A DNA stretch of 64,000 nucleotides from the NCBI GenBank assembly GCA_963920705.1, contig OY987233.1, positions 12,387,459-12,451,458 of the forward strand. Direction: 5' to 3'. The notes under the pieces are model-generated. The model searched no databases and was not told where the DNA came from. It saw only the letters and a program-made list of their open reading frames with translations. Position 1 is the first letter of the stretch, and every line of letters begins with the position of its first letter. Source of the DNA: Odiellus spinosus. Lineage: Eukaryota > Arthropoda > Arachnida > Opiliones > Phalangiidae. Both the position numbers and the translations under genes were made by a program. Shown here piece by piece: positions 43,623 through 54,388 of the stretch.

Positions 43623-44280
43623 GAGGAATTAAACAAATATGTTTAGTCGCGAAAGATGTGATTTTATAACGAGTTCTAAAAAATGTCCTTTTTTGGACTG
43701 TTGGCTAAGTGAAACTAAGTCATCCTTAGACCTTGGTCGCGTCGAGAGTGGTAGCTTTGACCACTAGGGGGCGGGGTTGTTGGAATTAATTTTAACGTCA
43801 TTTGGCGGGTGCAACCACCGCTAGAAAAATATGTCAAGCAATTTGGGGGGAGCCCGCAATTTAGTTTAATAAACTTCATTCGGCGTTAAATGTTGGCGAA
43901 AAAAAGTTGAATTTGTATTTCCCCCAAGCGTCGTACGTGATGTTACCGACCGTGTGTATTTAACCTCGAAAGGTTTAAGCAAACTTCATTTTTTCGGCTT
44001 TCTTTTTCGTGTATAAAAGTCAACACTTTCCGAAAATGACACATTCGGAGACGTCACGTTTCTCGTTCCAATATTCATTTTTTTCCCTCCATATTCTTAG
44101 TCAAACACGCGCTTATTGGGTGTGGCTTAACGTGCGCGAGATATTACTTGTCGTTATATAGGTCTTTGCTTTCGCAATTTGCAACGCCACTTAGACCTAA
44201 CTTCTAAGCTCCAGCCTTAATTATATTTCTTGTCGATATCCTAAGTTCGCTCGTTGTTTTTAAAAATCTCGTTATACATT
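43623..44280. other. No gene recognised
   Basis: Unique sequence, CpG-containing, no supported exon. Confidence 0.4.
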
Positions 44281-44500
44281 TGAACCAAAAGTCTATCACT
44301 TTTTTCCATAAAAATAAACAACGCTTAATATTATCAGCAAAGAGCATATAAGGGTCAGCGTCCAATTGAATGCGAGTGTAAGATCTCGCCTTAACGACGA
44401 ACCTTTGCTCATTGGTCTCTGACCCTTCGAAGAAATTATCAATCTCCATGAATCCAGCTAAGCCCATTTTCCGGGGAAGTTTTAGATTTATTTCCGCAGA
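44281..44500. mobile_element. Chimeric fragment: family L end fused to family A core
   Basis: The first 65 bases (AGTCTATCACTTTTTTCCAT ... ATTATCAGCAAAG) are the family L terminal module. From about 44350 the sequence is the inner and right arm of family A (GGGTCAGCGTCCAATTGAAT ... TGAATCCAGCTAAGCCCATT). The left terminus and outer arm of family A are missing. The minus-strand 106-codon frame across it is an artefact. Confidence 0.75.
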
Positions 44501-45099
44501 AGCTTTGTCACTATAAAATTCCAATTATTTTCTACTCTATGCGAGTCACTTTTTGATGTTCCTCTTGAAAAAATTCACCTATGGCAATTGTAATTTGTAC
44601 CTTTCAAAGTAATTTGAATTTCTGAATATATGATAAGTGGGGGGAGGAGGATGGATTGCCCCCGGTTAATTGTAGTGGCGATTTGGGAAAAACGCCAAGA
44701 AAAAAAGGGTCAAAATACTTAATTTGTATAATTTGTAAATTAAAATAATACGTCGGAAATATTTAGGATGAGATTAATGCGTTGGGCGTGGTTAAATAGA
44801 CGTAATTCCAGTCTACTATAAAGTAATAATTATAATTATAGGCCACCTAGCGGATCTTTAAACAAAAACCAAAAAAAGTTTGCCCAAAAATGGGAATCAA
44901 TTATATAATCAAATGGGATTATATAATTAGACGACAGAACAAATTTAAGATTATAGGAATAATTAGCTTAATATAAATATTTCAAGTACCCAAATCCCCT
45001 TTATCGAAGTACAGTCAAAGGCAGGGAGCTAATACACTCGAAATTACCCTGATTTTATTCTAGAACCTTTTTGTTAGAATATGCAAAAATTATGGATCG
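44501..45099. other. No feature recognised
   Basis: Unique AT-rich sequence. Confidence 0.4.
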
Positions 45100-45412
45100 T
45101 TAAAAAGAATCTTGGAGCTAAAAATGAAACAGCTTTTGACTATTTTTGGAATTACAACCTTAAATTTTTAAACAATTTTTAGACACGATTTTGGTGTTTA
45201 AAATTAATTTCTAAAGTTAATTTGGTCAAGTTTGAATATAATATTATATATAAATTCATATTTTGTCAGCAGGCTTCAATAGCTCATGTAATGTCCTAAC
45301 ATTAAAATAATGGGTCGGCGTTGGACGCCCAAAACCTTGGGAATCAAACGCAGGCATATCCTCTTAATGTTAGGACATAACAAACGCCATTGAAGGCTCA
45401 AATAATATTCTG
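45100..45412. mobile_element. TTAA foldback element family C, truncated copy
   Basis: It matches the left arm and centre of the complete element at 57153-57630 (CTTGGAGCTAAAAATG, TTTTTAGACACGATTTTGG, CATGTAATGTCCTAACATTA). The right arm is missing. It sits just upstream of repeat D, as the 57 kb copy does. Confidence 0.82.
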
Positions 45413-45445
45413 GATGAATTCCGTAAAAGATCCTAGGTCTTTATA

Positions 45446-45962
45446 ATTAATATAGCTTTTGTTAATTGAATAAGAGCATCGTGAATTTCAATCAGATATT
45501 ATCCATTCACGAACAAAATATCCAATTCTTATTGGAGTTGTAACGGCAAACTTTTTATTCTTACTCATTTGTTAAAGGAAATTGATACGCCAATAAGAAC
45601 AATTTGAAACCCATCGAGTTTCTTCGCGGATTTTAACCCAAATTAAGATCTCGAAGCTAGAATGTAGTCATTTAGTCGCTGTTCCTTTCGATTTAGATTC
45701 AAATATAATTATTTTATTTCATTCTACACGGATTTCGAGAAACGTCGTATTTTTATCTTGGCGTTATCCGTTTGAATAAACGCGTAATTCTTTTATTAAT
45801 CGAGCTTCAAATTTTATCTCCGGATAATTCGTATCCAGCATTTGATTTTTTCTGTTCGTATAATTTGTTGTTTTATATTAACTTGGAACAATTAATCCGA
45901 GATTAAAATATTGGAAAAAAACTTAGTTATCAATGTATATCCTAAGTTATTCATTATCCTAT
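45446..45962. repeat. Dispersed repeat D, copy 1 (about 520 bp)
   Basis: Near-identical to 57956-58483 over its whole length, for example GAAACCCATCGAGTTTCTTC, GCTAGAATGTAGTCATTTAG and ATTCATTATCC at the end. It has no terminal inverted repeats and no coding frame. Short pieces of its end recur at 11150 and 41200. Confidence 0.88.
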
Positions 45963-46717
45963 TCGTAAATTGTAATTGAGCGTGATTAATTTGGCGGGAA
46001 ATTAAATAACTTCGAATGATATCTTTTAGCGCGCAAATATATATTTTTTTCTCGCTCTCTAGCGTCTGCATAAAGTTTTTAATATTGAATGTAGGCCGTT
46101 TTCGCGATTATTTCTTTTTGTAGCCGGGTTGTTATATTATATCTTTCCCCTTTTCTTCGAGAACAATGATTAAATAAAAAAATAAGGGACCCTTCTTTTA
46201 TTAAATAAAAAAACGCATTTTTTCCGTTCCTGAATTGAGAGGGGGGGGGGGTCTAGCTCCGTTATTAATCGGAAAACGAAATAGCATCCGACGACGAAAA
46301 ATAAAATAAAAAAAATGTGAGATATCGTAAATTACTGGCATAATTCTCTCTTCATTCCGGAAGTTCCGACAAAATTAAAAAAAAAAACAACTGAAATTAA
46401 TATGTAAGCCTGTTTTTTTTTTTTTTTTTCGAGACTATTTCCCACCCAATCACTTTACATTCTTACCACGTTTTTAGTAAAGGATTCGTAAGGAAAAAAA
46501 TAGTTTAAAGGGAGATTGAAATGTCGTGATTTTTAGTGATTTCGTATTCTAGAAAAAAGTTAAATATTGACAGAATTGAACCAAGTACTGGTTAGTTAAT
46601 TGTGCCAAGATTTGACCATGATGGTTATAGACTCTTTGCGGATGGGAGTGTCATCCCCCCTCTTCTAGCAGGAGGAAATAATTATCTACATGGCGTGAGA
46701 AACGTCACGAAACTCAC
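45963..46717. other. Unique sequence; poly-T and possible family A end
   Basis: Holds G- and T-runs at 46242-46251 and 46412-46429. TTAAAGGGAGATTGAAATGT at 46505 resembles a family A left end but diverges quickly. Confidence 0.35.
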
Positions 46718-46800
46718 CTTTTTCCCATTTGGTTGGGAGGTAATGGCGGCCCCCAGTCGACAATATCCTGCAAAAAGTCTATAGAGGAGCGACTCGCCAT
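46718..46800 (-). CDS. Candidate first coding exon, minus strand, function unknown
   Basis: On the minus strand, ATG at 46800 has a favourable context (GAAGACATGG: purine at -3, G at +4). It opens 27 codons plus two bases, ending at a near-perfect donor, AAAAG|GTGAGT (exon end 46718, phase 2). The peptide starts MASRSSIDFLQDIVDWG and ends PPLPPNQMGK: a short amphipathic acidic stretch followed by a proline-rich turn, as in many soluble protein N-termini. It is more GC-rich than its flanks. No family is recognised. None of the other minus-strand candidates continues its frame, so the rest of the gene is outside what I can see or in long introns. A plus-strand frame (46602-46784) overlaps it and is weaker. 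Confidence 0.42.
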
Positions 46801-46869
46801 GTCTTCCGAGAGATCTTGGGCGAAAGGGATCGGACATAAAGGTTCAATGGTTAGTTAGTCTCTAGCCCC

Positions 46870-46956
46870 TTTTCGATTAAGATATTTTGGGCCAAAAAAG
46901 TAACTATAGAAATGACTTTTTTGGCCAAAATATTCTTGATTGGAAACGCGCCTTTA
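46870..46956. mobile_element. Family K small palindrome
   Basis: GATTAAGATATTTTGGGCC is matched inverted by GGCCAAAATATTCTTGATT, with AAAAAAGT..ACTTTTTT inside, giving a hairpin of about 70 bp. Adjacent GGAAACGCGCCTTTA recurs at 4905 and 22495. Confidence 0.65.
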
Positions 46957-47790
46957 TGCCCAGCCCCTACTTATGGGTCACTTCTTCCAAAGCGCGAAAT
47001 TTGATCTATAGTTATACCTAAAAATTAATCGTGAAAGAGGTTTCTTTACACCCTTAAAAACGTGCTTTCTTTGATTCATATCAACCCCGTGAGATTAAAA
47101 ACATTTGGGCGTCTGCTGGATTTGTGAAACCCTCTAAGCCGTGGTATAATCAGATTTAACCGATGTTTACATAGCCTTCTCAGTTCCATAAACCTTGGTT
47201 AATTGTGGTTAAATCTAAGGTTAACTCTGATTAAACCGGCTAGTTACAACTCGTCTGAAAAGGGTATAAGTAGTTGGTTTCATTGTACCTTTAAATAACC
47301 CAGATGGAATTCATTTTCTTTGTGTCTTTCGTCTCTGCGAATATTTTGCGTATTTCAAAGAATGAAATGATGTTTTCGCGTGAAAAATGGTATAACTGCT
47401 ATAGCCGGGATAGTATTAGGATTCCCTGCAGTTGGAATTGATGAGGGTAAACTTAGTGCGCGCCTACGTGTGTGTGTGTAGGGGGGCGGATCCAAATCCC
47501 TGAGTGTCATTTGTATATTTTTTATATCCACGCGCGTCTGCGGGGGGATGTATTGAGAGAGACGCGCGCCAGCGCTGCTGTCAAAAGGAAGCGTCATTTC
47601 CTGAACATTTGAAACGATAAATCCCTTCTTATTCATCTTTTTTTATCTTTTTTACAATCGCGAATAATAACACCCGATCGCCCCAAAAACCCTAGAACAA
47701 AAAATAGGGTTGTTCATACTTATTATTTCAATTTTTATTCCTCGCAACACACGTGACGCATTCGTTCAACGCAAACGCGCGATTTTTCTT
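46957..47790. other. No gene recognised
   Basis: Unique sequence. CAGATTTAACC (47151) and GGTTAACTCTGATTAAACC (47219) form a weak inverted pair. The 93-codon minus frame at 47355 has no domain. Confidence 0.35.
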
Positions 47791-47794
47791 ACAA

Positions 47795-47876
47795 AACAGA
47801 CAGAGGCTGATGCACACCATATTCTCACGCGTTTCACTCTCGTGCGCTCATAGAAGTACCATTAGCGTGCATCCGC
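47795..47876. mobile_element. Family F arm fragment
   Basis: CTCACGCGTTTCACTCTCGT and CTCATAGAAGTACCATTAGC match the right arm of the element at 51485-51975 in inverted orientation. Confidence 0.65.
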
Positions 47877-48079
47877 CTTTATTCAAACTCGCCCGCGTTT
47901 CAAAAAAATTAAGTAAAATAAAGTTAAAATTGTAACCGCGCGTACGTCTGTCTGTCCATTGGGAACGCTGAAATGTTAAATTCGCTATATATAACTTCAC
48001 AGCGAACTTTCAAAACACGCGGCTTATATGGGTTTTTGATTCACGATACTCGAATCACTCGTTTCATTTCAAACGAAGC

Positions 48080-48378
48080 TAGGGTTCTTACACGAACTGG
48101 AAAAGTCAAGGAATTTGGAAATTGGTCGGTAAAGGTCAGGGGAAAGTCGAGGAATTTGAAATGTGTCCACATGGCTGGTACATATCAAGGAACTGTTTGA
48201 TTGGTTAACGAATTAATTATAAACTGAAAAAATTGCCTAAAAATTCAAAATTTTTACTCATATTCGGAGTTAACTAACCTGACCCTCATTATAAACAAGG
48301 TCAAATATAAAGTGGGAATTCCCAATGAATAAATTTATGACATAAAGATTGAAATTGGGCAGGGAAATTATTTAGAAA
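48080..48378 (+). mobile_element. CAGGG-type dispersed repeat, copy 6
   Basis: Starts AGGGTTCTTACACGAACTGG and runs through GTCAAGGAATTTGGAAATTG and the tail CCTGACCCTCATTATAAAC to GGGCAGGGAAATTATTTAG. There is no satellite expansion. Confidence 0.82.
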
Positions 48379-48433
48379 GCTGATATTAAAAGTACGTCAT
48401 TTTCAAGCTGATATTAAAAGTACGTCATTTTCA
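48377..48433. repeat. 28-bp tandem duplication
   Basis: AAGCTGATATTAAAAGTACG plus TCATTTTC occurs twice in a row, directly after the CAGGG element. Confidence 0.9.
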
Positions 48434-49144
48434 AGGTTTTCTTTTCGCGCCATTTTATCGAAACTGTAATTTCGCGCCTTTTTTTATTCAGGCCTATCTT
48501 TTGTTTTTAAACTTGATCGAGATAAATGGCACGCGCTGTTAGTATTTTGGGTATATTCTACTGCTCGCGCTTTTTGGTTTCTATTTAAATTTGTCCCGAG
48601 CACGCGCTCCTGTCATTTCTTACTCGGAGTCGCTCGTTATGTATCAACTTTGCGCGCTAAGGGATATCGTCTAGAATTTATTTGGTGGCGTTGAAATTTC
48701 CCGCGGTGAAGTTGGAATTCGTATTCATCTCTGGGGGAGGGTTTAGGAATCCCTTCTTCGAAACTATAGACGAAGATGCGTGGATTTAAAATCACTTTGT
48801 CTCTTTTTATACTCCGCTCCTCGGCTGCTTCTATAATATCGGCTATACGCCTATAAGAATGGAGAAAATGTAATTTGTATAAATAATCTATATATTTTGA
48901 TATTGGTGGTCTTGGGACGTCACGAGCCACCAGAGAAAGAAAGAGAGAGAGATAGACTGTCAAAGAAAGGGGATTTGTTTCATTGGTGAGCGATTTGCGT
49001 GGAAAAAAATACCCCGATTAGCGAGAAAAAATAGCCCAAAAAGTCCCTATCTGATAAGTCTTGAAAAAAAATGTAGACGACGTGACTTGATAACCAACAA
49101 AATAATACACAAATTCATATCTTAAAAGAATTCAAAATTACATT
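48434..49144. other. Unique sequence with one unexplained frame
   Basis: The minus-strand frame 48963-48637 (108 codons, ATG present) contains a charged stretch RRIADIIEAAEERSIKRDK and ends GKFQRHQINSRRYPLARKV. It looks more protein-like than most frames here, but no domain is recognised and it lacks splice support. Kept as a possible exon of very low confidence. Confidence 0.2.
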
Positions 49145-49279
49145 GTTCGTATACGATTTGGAAAACCTGGAAATGGGTCCGAAAAGTCGGGGAATTTGAA
49201 AAACAACCCAAAAGGTCAGGGGAAAGTCTTGGAATTAAAAAAAAAAAAAAACCCAAAAGGTCAAGGAAAAGTCAGGGAC
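49145..49279 (+). mobile_element. CAGGG-type dispersed repeat, copy 7, truncated
   Basis: Starts TTCGTATACGATTTGGAAAA and has three units with AGGTCAGGGGAAAGTC, then breaks off into half of a family E element. Confidence 0.8.
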
Positions 49280-49290
49280 CTGTCAAGCTC

Positions 49291-49503
49291 GACATAGCGC
49301 GTGCCACGAGTATTTTGTTCGCTGGAAGGCAGGGCGCAACGCGATTGGTTGGAGGGGTTCAATTTAAAAGAACAGTGAAATCTGGATTTGTTTTTATTTT
49401 TAAAATCATCGGAATATATTGTCCTGAATGATTAACTAAGCATGTAGGTCTTATAATTAGTAGAACAATCGATCAAAAACACTTTTTCTTCACCCTCCCT
49501 TTA
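49291..49503. mobile_element. Family E foldback element, right half
   Basis: Matches 8700-8911: TAGCGCGTGCCACGAGTATT, TTTGTTCGCTGGAAGGCAGG, CTTATAATTAGTAGAACAAT and the end TCTTCACCCTCCCTTTAA. The left arm is absent, so it cannot fold. Confidence 0.85.
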
Positions 49504-49630
49504 ATAGAACCGCATTATATTTCCACCTTTTTTTAATGCCAATACAATTGATATTGAAATTAATTAATGTACGTTTAAACAAGTTGGGAAACCAAAATAT
49601 AACCTCCCCGACCCCGACGTTAAGGTAATC

Positions 49631-49653
49631 TAACCTAACCTAACCCTACCTAA
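49631..49653. repeat. Short telomere-like run
   Basis: TAACCTAACCTAACCCTACC is three to four diverged CCTAA-type hexamers, too short to be called a telomere. Confidence 0.5.
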
Positions 49654-49670
49654 AATAAAAGATGAAAAGA

Positions 49671-51262
49671 AATGTAGAGTATTGGATGAGTAGAAGAAAC
49701 AGCGAAATAGGCAAAATATTATATCACATTGAACCTATATGCATTTCTTCAGTATACCAACACAACCCTAAATAATTCTCTACTTAAAACCAAACCTAAC
49801 TAGAGAAAAAAAGGAAAATAAATAAGATATAACCACATAGATTTCAGGATAAATAATCCAGTCCATAATTCAGTATTAAAACAAAAAAAATCAGAATTAA
49901 GACAACTGAAATTAGCAATCTTTGGTAATATGTAAAATAGCCCTTACAAGAACAATTTAAGTAAAGCAAATTATCAAATAAACGCCAAATAAGTCAATTA
50001 ATTAAAATTAAAAATATTAATCTTACCACTACCAAATAGCGGGCAGAAAACACAGACATCAAGATAACATTAGCAAAATAAATTTTCAACACCGGTAATC
50101 CTGAGAACTAGATTCTACAAAATCTTCTGGAATAATAAATTTATTTTAATCTAAAAAATATAAAATCTTAAAAAAAATATCTATACAAATAACATATTGA
50201 TAAACCAATTAAAATTAGATGCGAAAAACATTTAATCTCGATATGAGATTAAATACACAAGGTCAAGGTTCTTCTTTTAAAACCATATCAGAATTTTGAC
50301 GGTTGTAGAGTATTTGTAGACCAAGTAACGTGAAAAGGCAAAATGTTATATCAAATTGAACCTATACATGGCTTCAGTATACAACACAAGTTGTGAAACA
50401 AACGTTATTTTACGTGACTACACACTAGCTAAAACATCACCGAAAATAAACGACAGTAGGCATTAATAACTCTTTTACGAAAACAAAAAATTACTACAGA
50501 GAAAAATGAGTCAGAAAAAAAAAACCTTTTGATTTCCAAACTAATATTTCAGTCACAACTCAGTAATAAAAATTAGAGTTCAGGTCAATGAAAATATACC
50601 AAAAATGTCCAAACAAATAATAAACGCATCAAATAAATGATTCAAATTCAAAATTACTTCCTTACCAATAAATTGTATTCAAACGAATGAAACTTAATTT
50701 AAAATTTCAACGAGTCAAATCTCTAGAGAACAAACTTCGTCGAAGATTTCAAAAGAAATGAAACGATTTTACGTTCAATAAATTAAAATTTAGATAAGCA
50801 AGGTCAAGGTCCCTCAGTAAAATCATATCGGCGTTAAGAAAACTAGAGTATTTGTAGACCAAGTAACGTCATTAGGCAAAATATTTGATCAAAATCAAGT
50901 TATGACCTCGGTATCGTCATATAACCGTAAATAAACATATTCAATAAACAATTAACGAATAAGCTTTCCGCATAACACGCTAAACTACGAACTGTGACGT
51001 ACAATTTCGCTTTTTGGTGCTACACGACCTACAGATACCTTATAAGCCTACGTCTAAAAACACGTTTTTTGGTGATAATGCTGTGAGTAAAGAATAGATG
51101 TTTCTCTTTTGGCCCTATCATAAATTTTTTATATTTTTTTTTTTCTGACAGGGCAGGCCTGAGTAAAAATATACCAAGTTGTGAAACAAACGTCATTTTA
51201 CGTGACTCCACACTAGCTAAAATGTTACCGGAAATACACGACAGTAGGCATTAAAAGCCTGG
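49671..51262. repeat. Diverged tandem repeat, about 540 bp x 3
   Basis: Anchors such as GTAGAGTATTTGTAGACCAA, AACGT..AAAGGCAAAAT, TATACAACACAAGTTGTG, TTTTACGTGACTACACACTA and CGACAGTAGGCATTAA appear at 49671, 50309 and 50845, with the last part again at 51165-51262. GCACAAGGTCAAGGTTC-type sequence precedes units two and three. The strand is A-rich throughout and non-coding. Unit one is longest and most diverged. Confidence 0.8.
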
Positions 51263-51484
51263 TTCTATTATACTTAATTGGGATTAACATTAAATTCATG
51301 TATGAAAAAGTGTGAAACTAAAACTAGCAGTCATCACGAGATCCAATCACGTGATTCTTTTCCTCACTCTGTCTACATTTCACTCTTGGGTCAACCATAT
51401 CATACATGACTATTAAAACACGAGAAATTTCAATGTCAATCCGGTTTAAGAAAGTTCGTCAATTGTTAATTGTGGCATGACTAA
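51263..51484. other. No feature recognised
   Basis: Short unique stretch. A weak minus-strand ATG-donor pair near 51370-51400 is not convincing. Confidence 0.35.
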
Positions 51485-51975
51485 AGCCGGATTCACACAG
51501 ACCTATTTTCACGCTTTTCACGGTCACGCGCGAGGGGCAATGGGCAAACCACTCTTGGAATCAGGTGTACAAACTAAATGGAATCACGCGAATCGATTCG
51601 GAATCAGGAGAATCGATACGGAATCACGCGAATCGATTCGGAATCACGCGAATCGATTCGGAATCAGGAGAATCGATACGGAATCACGCGAATCGATTCG
51701 GAATCACGCGAATCGATTCGGAATCACGAGAATCGATACGGAATCACGCGAATCGATTCGGAATCACGCGAATCGATTCGGAATCACGCGAATCACGAAT
51801 CAATTCGGAATCACGCGAATTGATTCGGAATCACTGACAATCAAATGAATCTGGAATCAGGTGTACAAAATTTTTCTAGAGTGGTTTGCACCTCGCTCGC
51901 GCGTGCTAATGGTACTTCTATGAGTTCACGAGCGTGAAACGCGTAAAAACAGGTCTGTGTGTATCCGCGTTAACC
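51485..51975. mobile_element. Family F inverted-repeat element with internal satellite
   Basis: The left arm (GCCGGATTCACACAGACCTA, TTTTCACGCTTTTCACGGTC, GGCAAACCACTCTTGG) is matched inverted by the right arm (CTAGAGTGGTTTGCACCTC, GAGCGTGAAACGCGTAAAAA, CAGGTCTGTGTGTATCCGCG). Between the arms, GGAATCAGGTGTACAAA occurs at both edges of a satellite (51581-51840). A further arm fragment lies at 47795-47876. Confidence 0.85.
51581..51840. repeat. 20-bp satellite with 60-bp higher-order unit
   Basis: The basic unit is GAATCACGCGAATCGATTCG. Every third unit in the left part reads GAATCAGGAGAATCGATACG (then GAATCACGAG...), so groups of three form a 60-bp higher-order repeat. All three plus-strand frames are open through it, which explains the overlapping NRFGITRIDSES-type frames. 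None is a gene. Confidence 0.93.
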
Positions 51976-53235
51976 TGGTTCGCTCTGCGCATGTACACAA
52001 TTTCGCACGAAATAAATTTGCGAAACGCGCGAAAATTATAAAAAAATTAATTTGAAAATCCGTGCCAGTAATTAAAACCAAATACGCCACTGTTTGCAAG
52101 TTTGCCAGAAGATTACGATATTTCCCCATACATGAAGCTGATTCTCCCAAGAATATCAAAAAAAATCACATTGATATTTTCCATGCGTAAAGAGGTTTCC
52201 GACTTCAAATTTAGTGGTCTACACATACTCGCGTGCTGGCGAACTCGATTTTACACGTGTCACAAATACACTGGAAACCTACTCTACTTCTGTTCGAGGA
52301 GAGTTTTCACGACTATCATTTTTCTTAAGTGGTTTAACATTATGCATAAATCCGCCTCAGCTTCAAATCTTATACACCAATTCCCCTTGAACTGGTTAAA
52401 AATTCACCGAGTATAATCGAAGTTATTATTGTCTTATCTCTTATCTAAATTATGTTGTTTCAATCTTCCATACCCGTGTAAACGCACCTTTATTTAAGTT
52501 CTTCAATCCACCCCAAGTTTGCACCAGAGATAAGCCTATACTGCCCGTTATACCTTTGCTTTTTCGAGTAAATGATATATATGGAAAATAGCTTAGGCGC
52601 ATGCTGCCAACTAAAACTGCCATTAATCGGTCAAATTTCTTTAAATTTTTGCATAAATTCTCAAATAACTTCTAAACTATCTCGAATTTTAAATTAATTT
52701 TTCGACTTTCTAATTAATTAGATTAAGATGAACCATTTTAATATTTTTAATTATAATATAAATTAATATTGCGTTTCATTTCCCTAAACAATCACCCCAT
52801 GAGGCTAATTTGCATTCGTTCCAAAAAGATACTATATAAACCTTTCGAAGGGCTATATTAATCGAAGTAACCGTGCGTGATGGCCATGAAGTTAGGGGGA
52901 AAACCCCCCCCTTTCAATGTCTTGCTGATTCTTGATCTCTAGGCGCTTGGCGACGCAATTTACCCATTGGTGGGGCGATGTTTGGAGTCAGTGGAAGGTT
53001 GATGTGAACTGTACTAGTGGGGGACGCCTCGCTAGTATGGAACGCTGAGATCGGAAACTGGAGGTTGGACCTTGGTGCGGGGATGGTCGGAGGTGATTAT
53101 GACAGTGGGAGACGTCCCATTGCTTATAATCGCCTTCGGCTGTTCAGCATCAAGGTTCGACCGTAAAGTGGATGGTGGAATGCGATGATGTGCAATGGGA
53201 GACGTCCTGTTGTATGTCTTTGCACGACACTTGAA
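51976..53235. other. No gene recognised
   Basis: AT-rich to 52800, then GC-richer. Around 53010-53200 GGGAGACGTCC-like words recur about every 85 bases, a possible decayed repeat. Confidence 0.35.
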
Positions 53236-53430
53236 ACTCAATGTGGCAGCCACGCTTAAAGGAGGTAATTCCCCGGAACTGAACGATAAGCTGGTATGAT
53301 TACGTCTCTAGACTTTTGGCTCCACGAGCTAGGTCACGTGACTTCCGTTTACACAGGATATCCGCTTACACACACAGACAGACACACAGACAGACACACA
53401 GACACACAGACACGACCAGTGTAACACCTC
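53236..53430 (-). mobile_element. Possible LTR-like segment
   Basis: On the minus strand, the purine tract GGGGGAGG (about 53431-53438) is followed directly by TGTTACACTGG. That is how a polypurine tract meets the 3' LTR of Ty3/gypsy-like elements. Coding sequence upstream, a second LTR and a primer-binding site were not found, so this could be chance. Confidence 0.2.
53369..53415. repeat. CA/GACA microsatellite
   Basis: Imperfect ACACAGACAGAC repeats. Confidence 0.9.
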
Positions 53431-53431
53431 C

Positions 53432-54028
53432 CCCTGAACTAAAGTTCAGTCGGGGAGGTAAAAAAGCGCAATTTGAAGAAATACGCGATTATCGTTTGAA
53501 AGGGGATGGAATGTCCCCCTCCACGGTATACGGCTTTGTTCTAAACAGATTTATGTCCCGGCCAGGGGAGGGGGGTGTTAAACCCCTCAACAAAAATGTA
53601 TTCATTTTTGTATATCGTCTGGTAAGAAAAGGGAGATTTTTGTCGGTTGGTGCTCCACGAAGGGGCTCGTTTCTGATTGATTGAGATTCGGAAGGAAATC
53701 TAATATCTAAAGAAGGGAACCAACCCTGCAATCTCTGCTTCTCCTTCCCACTCCCACTTCCATTTATTCGTGATTTATTTGTTAAACTATATCCCGAATT
53801 TGCGGCGCGATTCCGACAAGCATTCTTTCGATCCATCTCGAACGAACCGAATCTCCATGTATAAATACGTATATCAATTAGCGCTTTCGCTCGCGCTTTT
53901 TTGAGAAATGATTCTACTTAGAACCCGCGTGTACGTCAATATCGTGCCATTAGATAAAGTTAACTTGACGTACGCGTTCTAAATACAATCGTTTCTCAAA
54001 TACGAGCCACGCTACTCTCCGATCCTTC
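53432..54028. other. No gene recognised
   Basis: The open frames on both strands (53316-53684, 53489-53836) carry no recognisable domain. Confidence 0.4.
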
Positions 54029-54388
54029 AACTAATCCGTAAAATAGGCTTAACTCGATTCATGGAGATTCTGAATTTCTGAAAAATTGATGAGTCATCGA
54101 CCAATCGAATGTTATATTGGAAATTTAACCTAGATTTCGCATTAACGATGGGCCTTTGCTTATTGGTCGTTGACCCTTCAATGCGAAGAAATTCAGAATC
54201 TCCTTGAATCCAGTTAAGCCTATTTTACGGATTAGTTGATGGTAAGTTTTAAATTTATTTCTGGTTTAATATTTGTTTGTAATTTTTTACTGGTGAATTA
54301 GGCCGTGATATTAAGCCGTCGATAAAATCAATTGTTACTTTGCATTATCCCTTTGTCGCAATCCCTCCATGGTTCATTCTCCCTTTAA
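54029..54388. mobile_element. Family A foldback element, left end missing
   Basis: Begins in the left arm (CCGTAAAATAGGCTTAACTC) and ends TTCATTCTCCCTTTAA, with a short insertion (TCGCAATCCCTCCATGG) just inside the right end. The inner arms GATGAGTCATCGACCAATCG and TTATTGGTCGTTGACCCTTC are typical of A1. Confidence 0.85.

Noticed and set aside
49629..49655. Interstitial telomere
   Set aside because: Only about three hexamers, and diverged; such short runs are common by chance.
51477..51848. Overlapping plus-strand frames with NHANRFGITRIDSES repeats
   Set aside because: Again a 20-bp satellite open in all three frames, inside a transposon-like inverted repeat.
53010..53230. Possible gene or repeat with GGGAGACGTCC words about 85 bases apart
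   Set aside because: The words recur three times, but the intervening sequence does not align well enough to call a repeat, and the 73-codon frame has no recognised domain.
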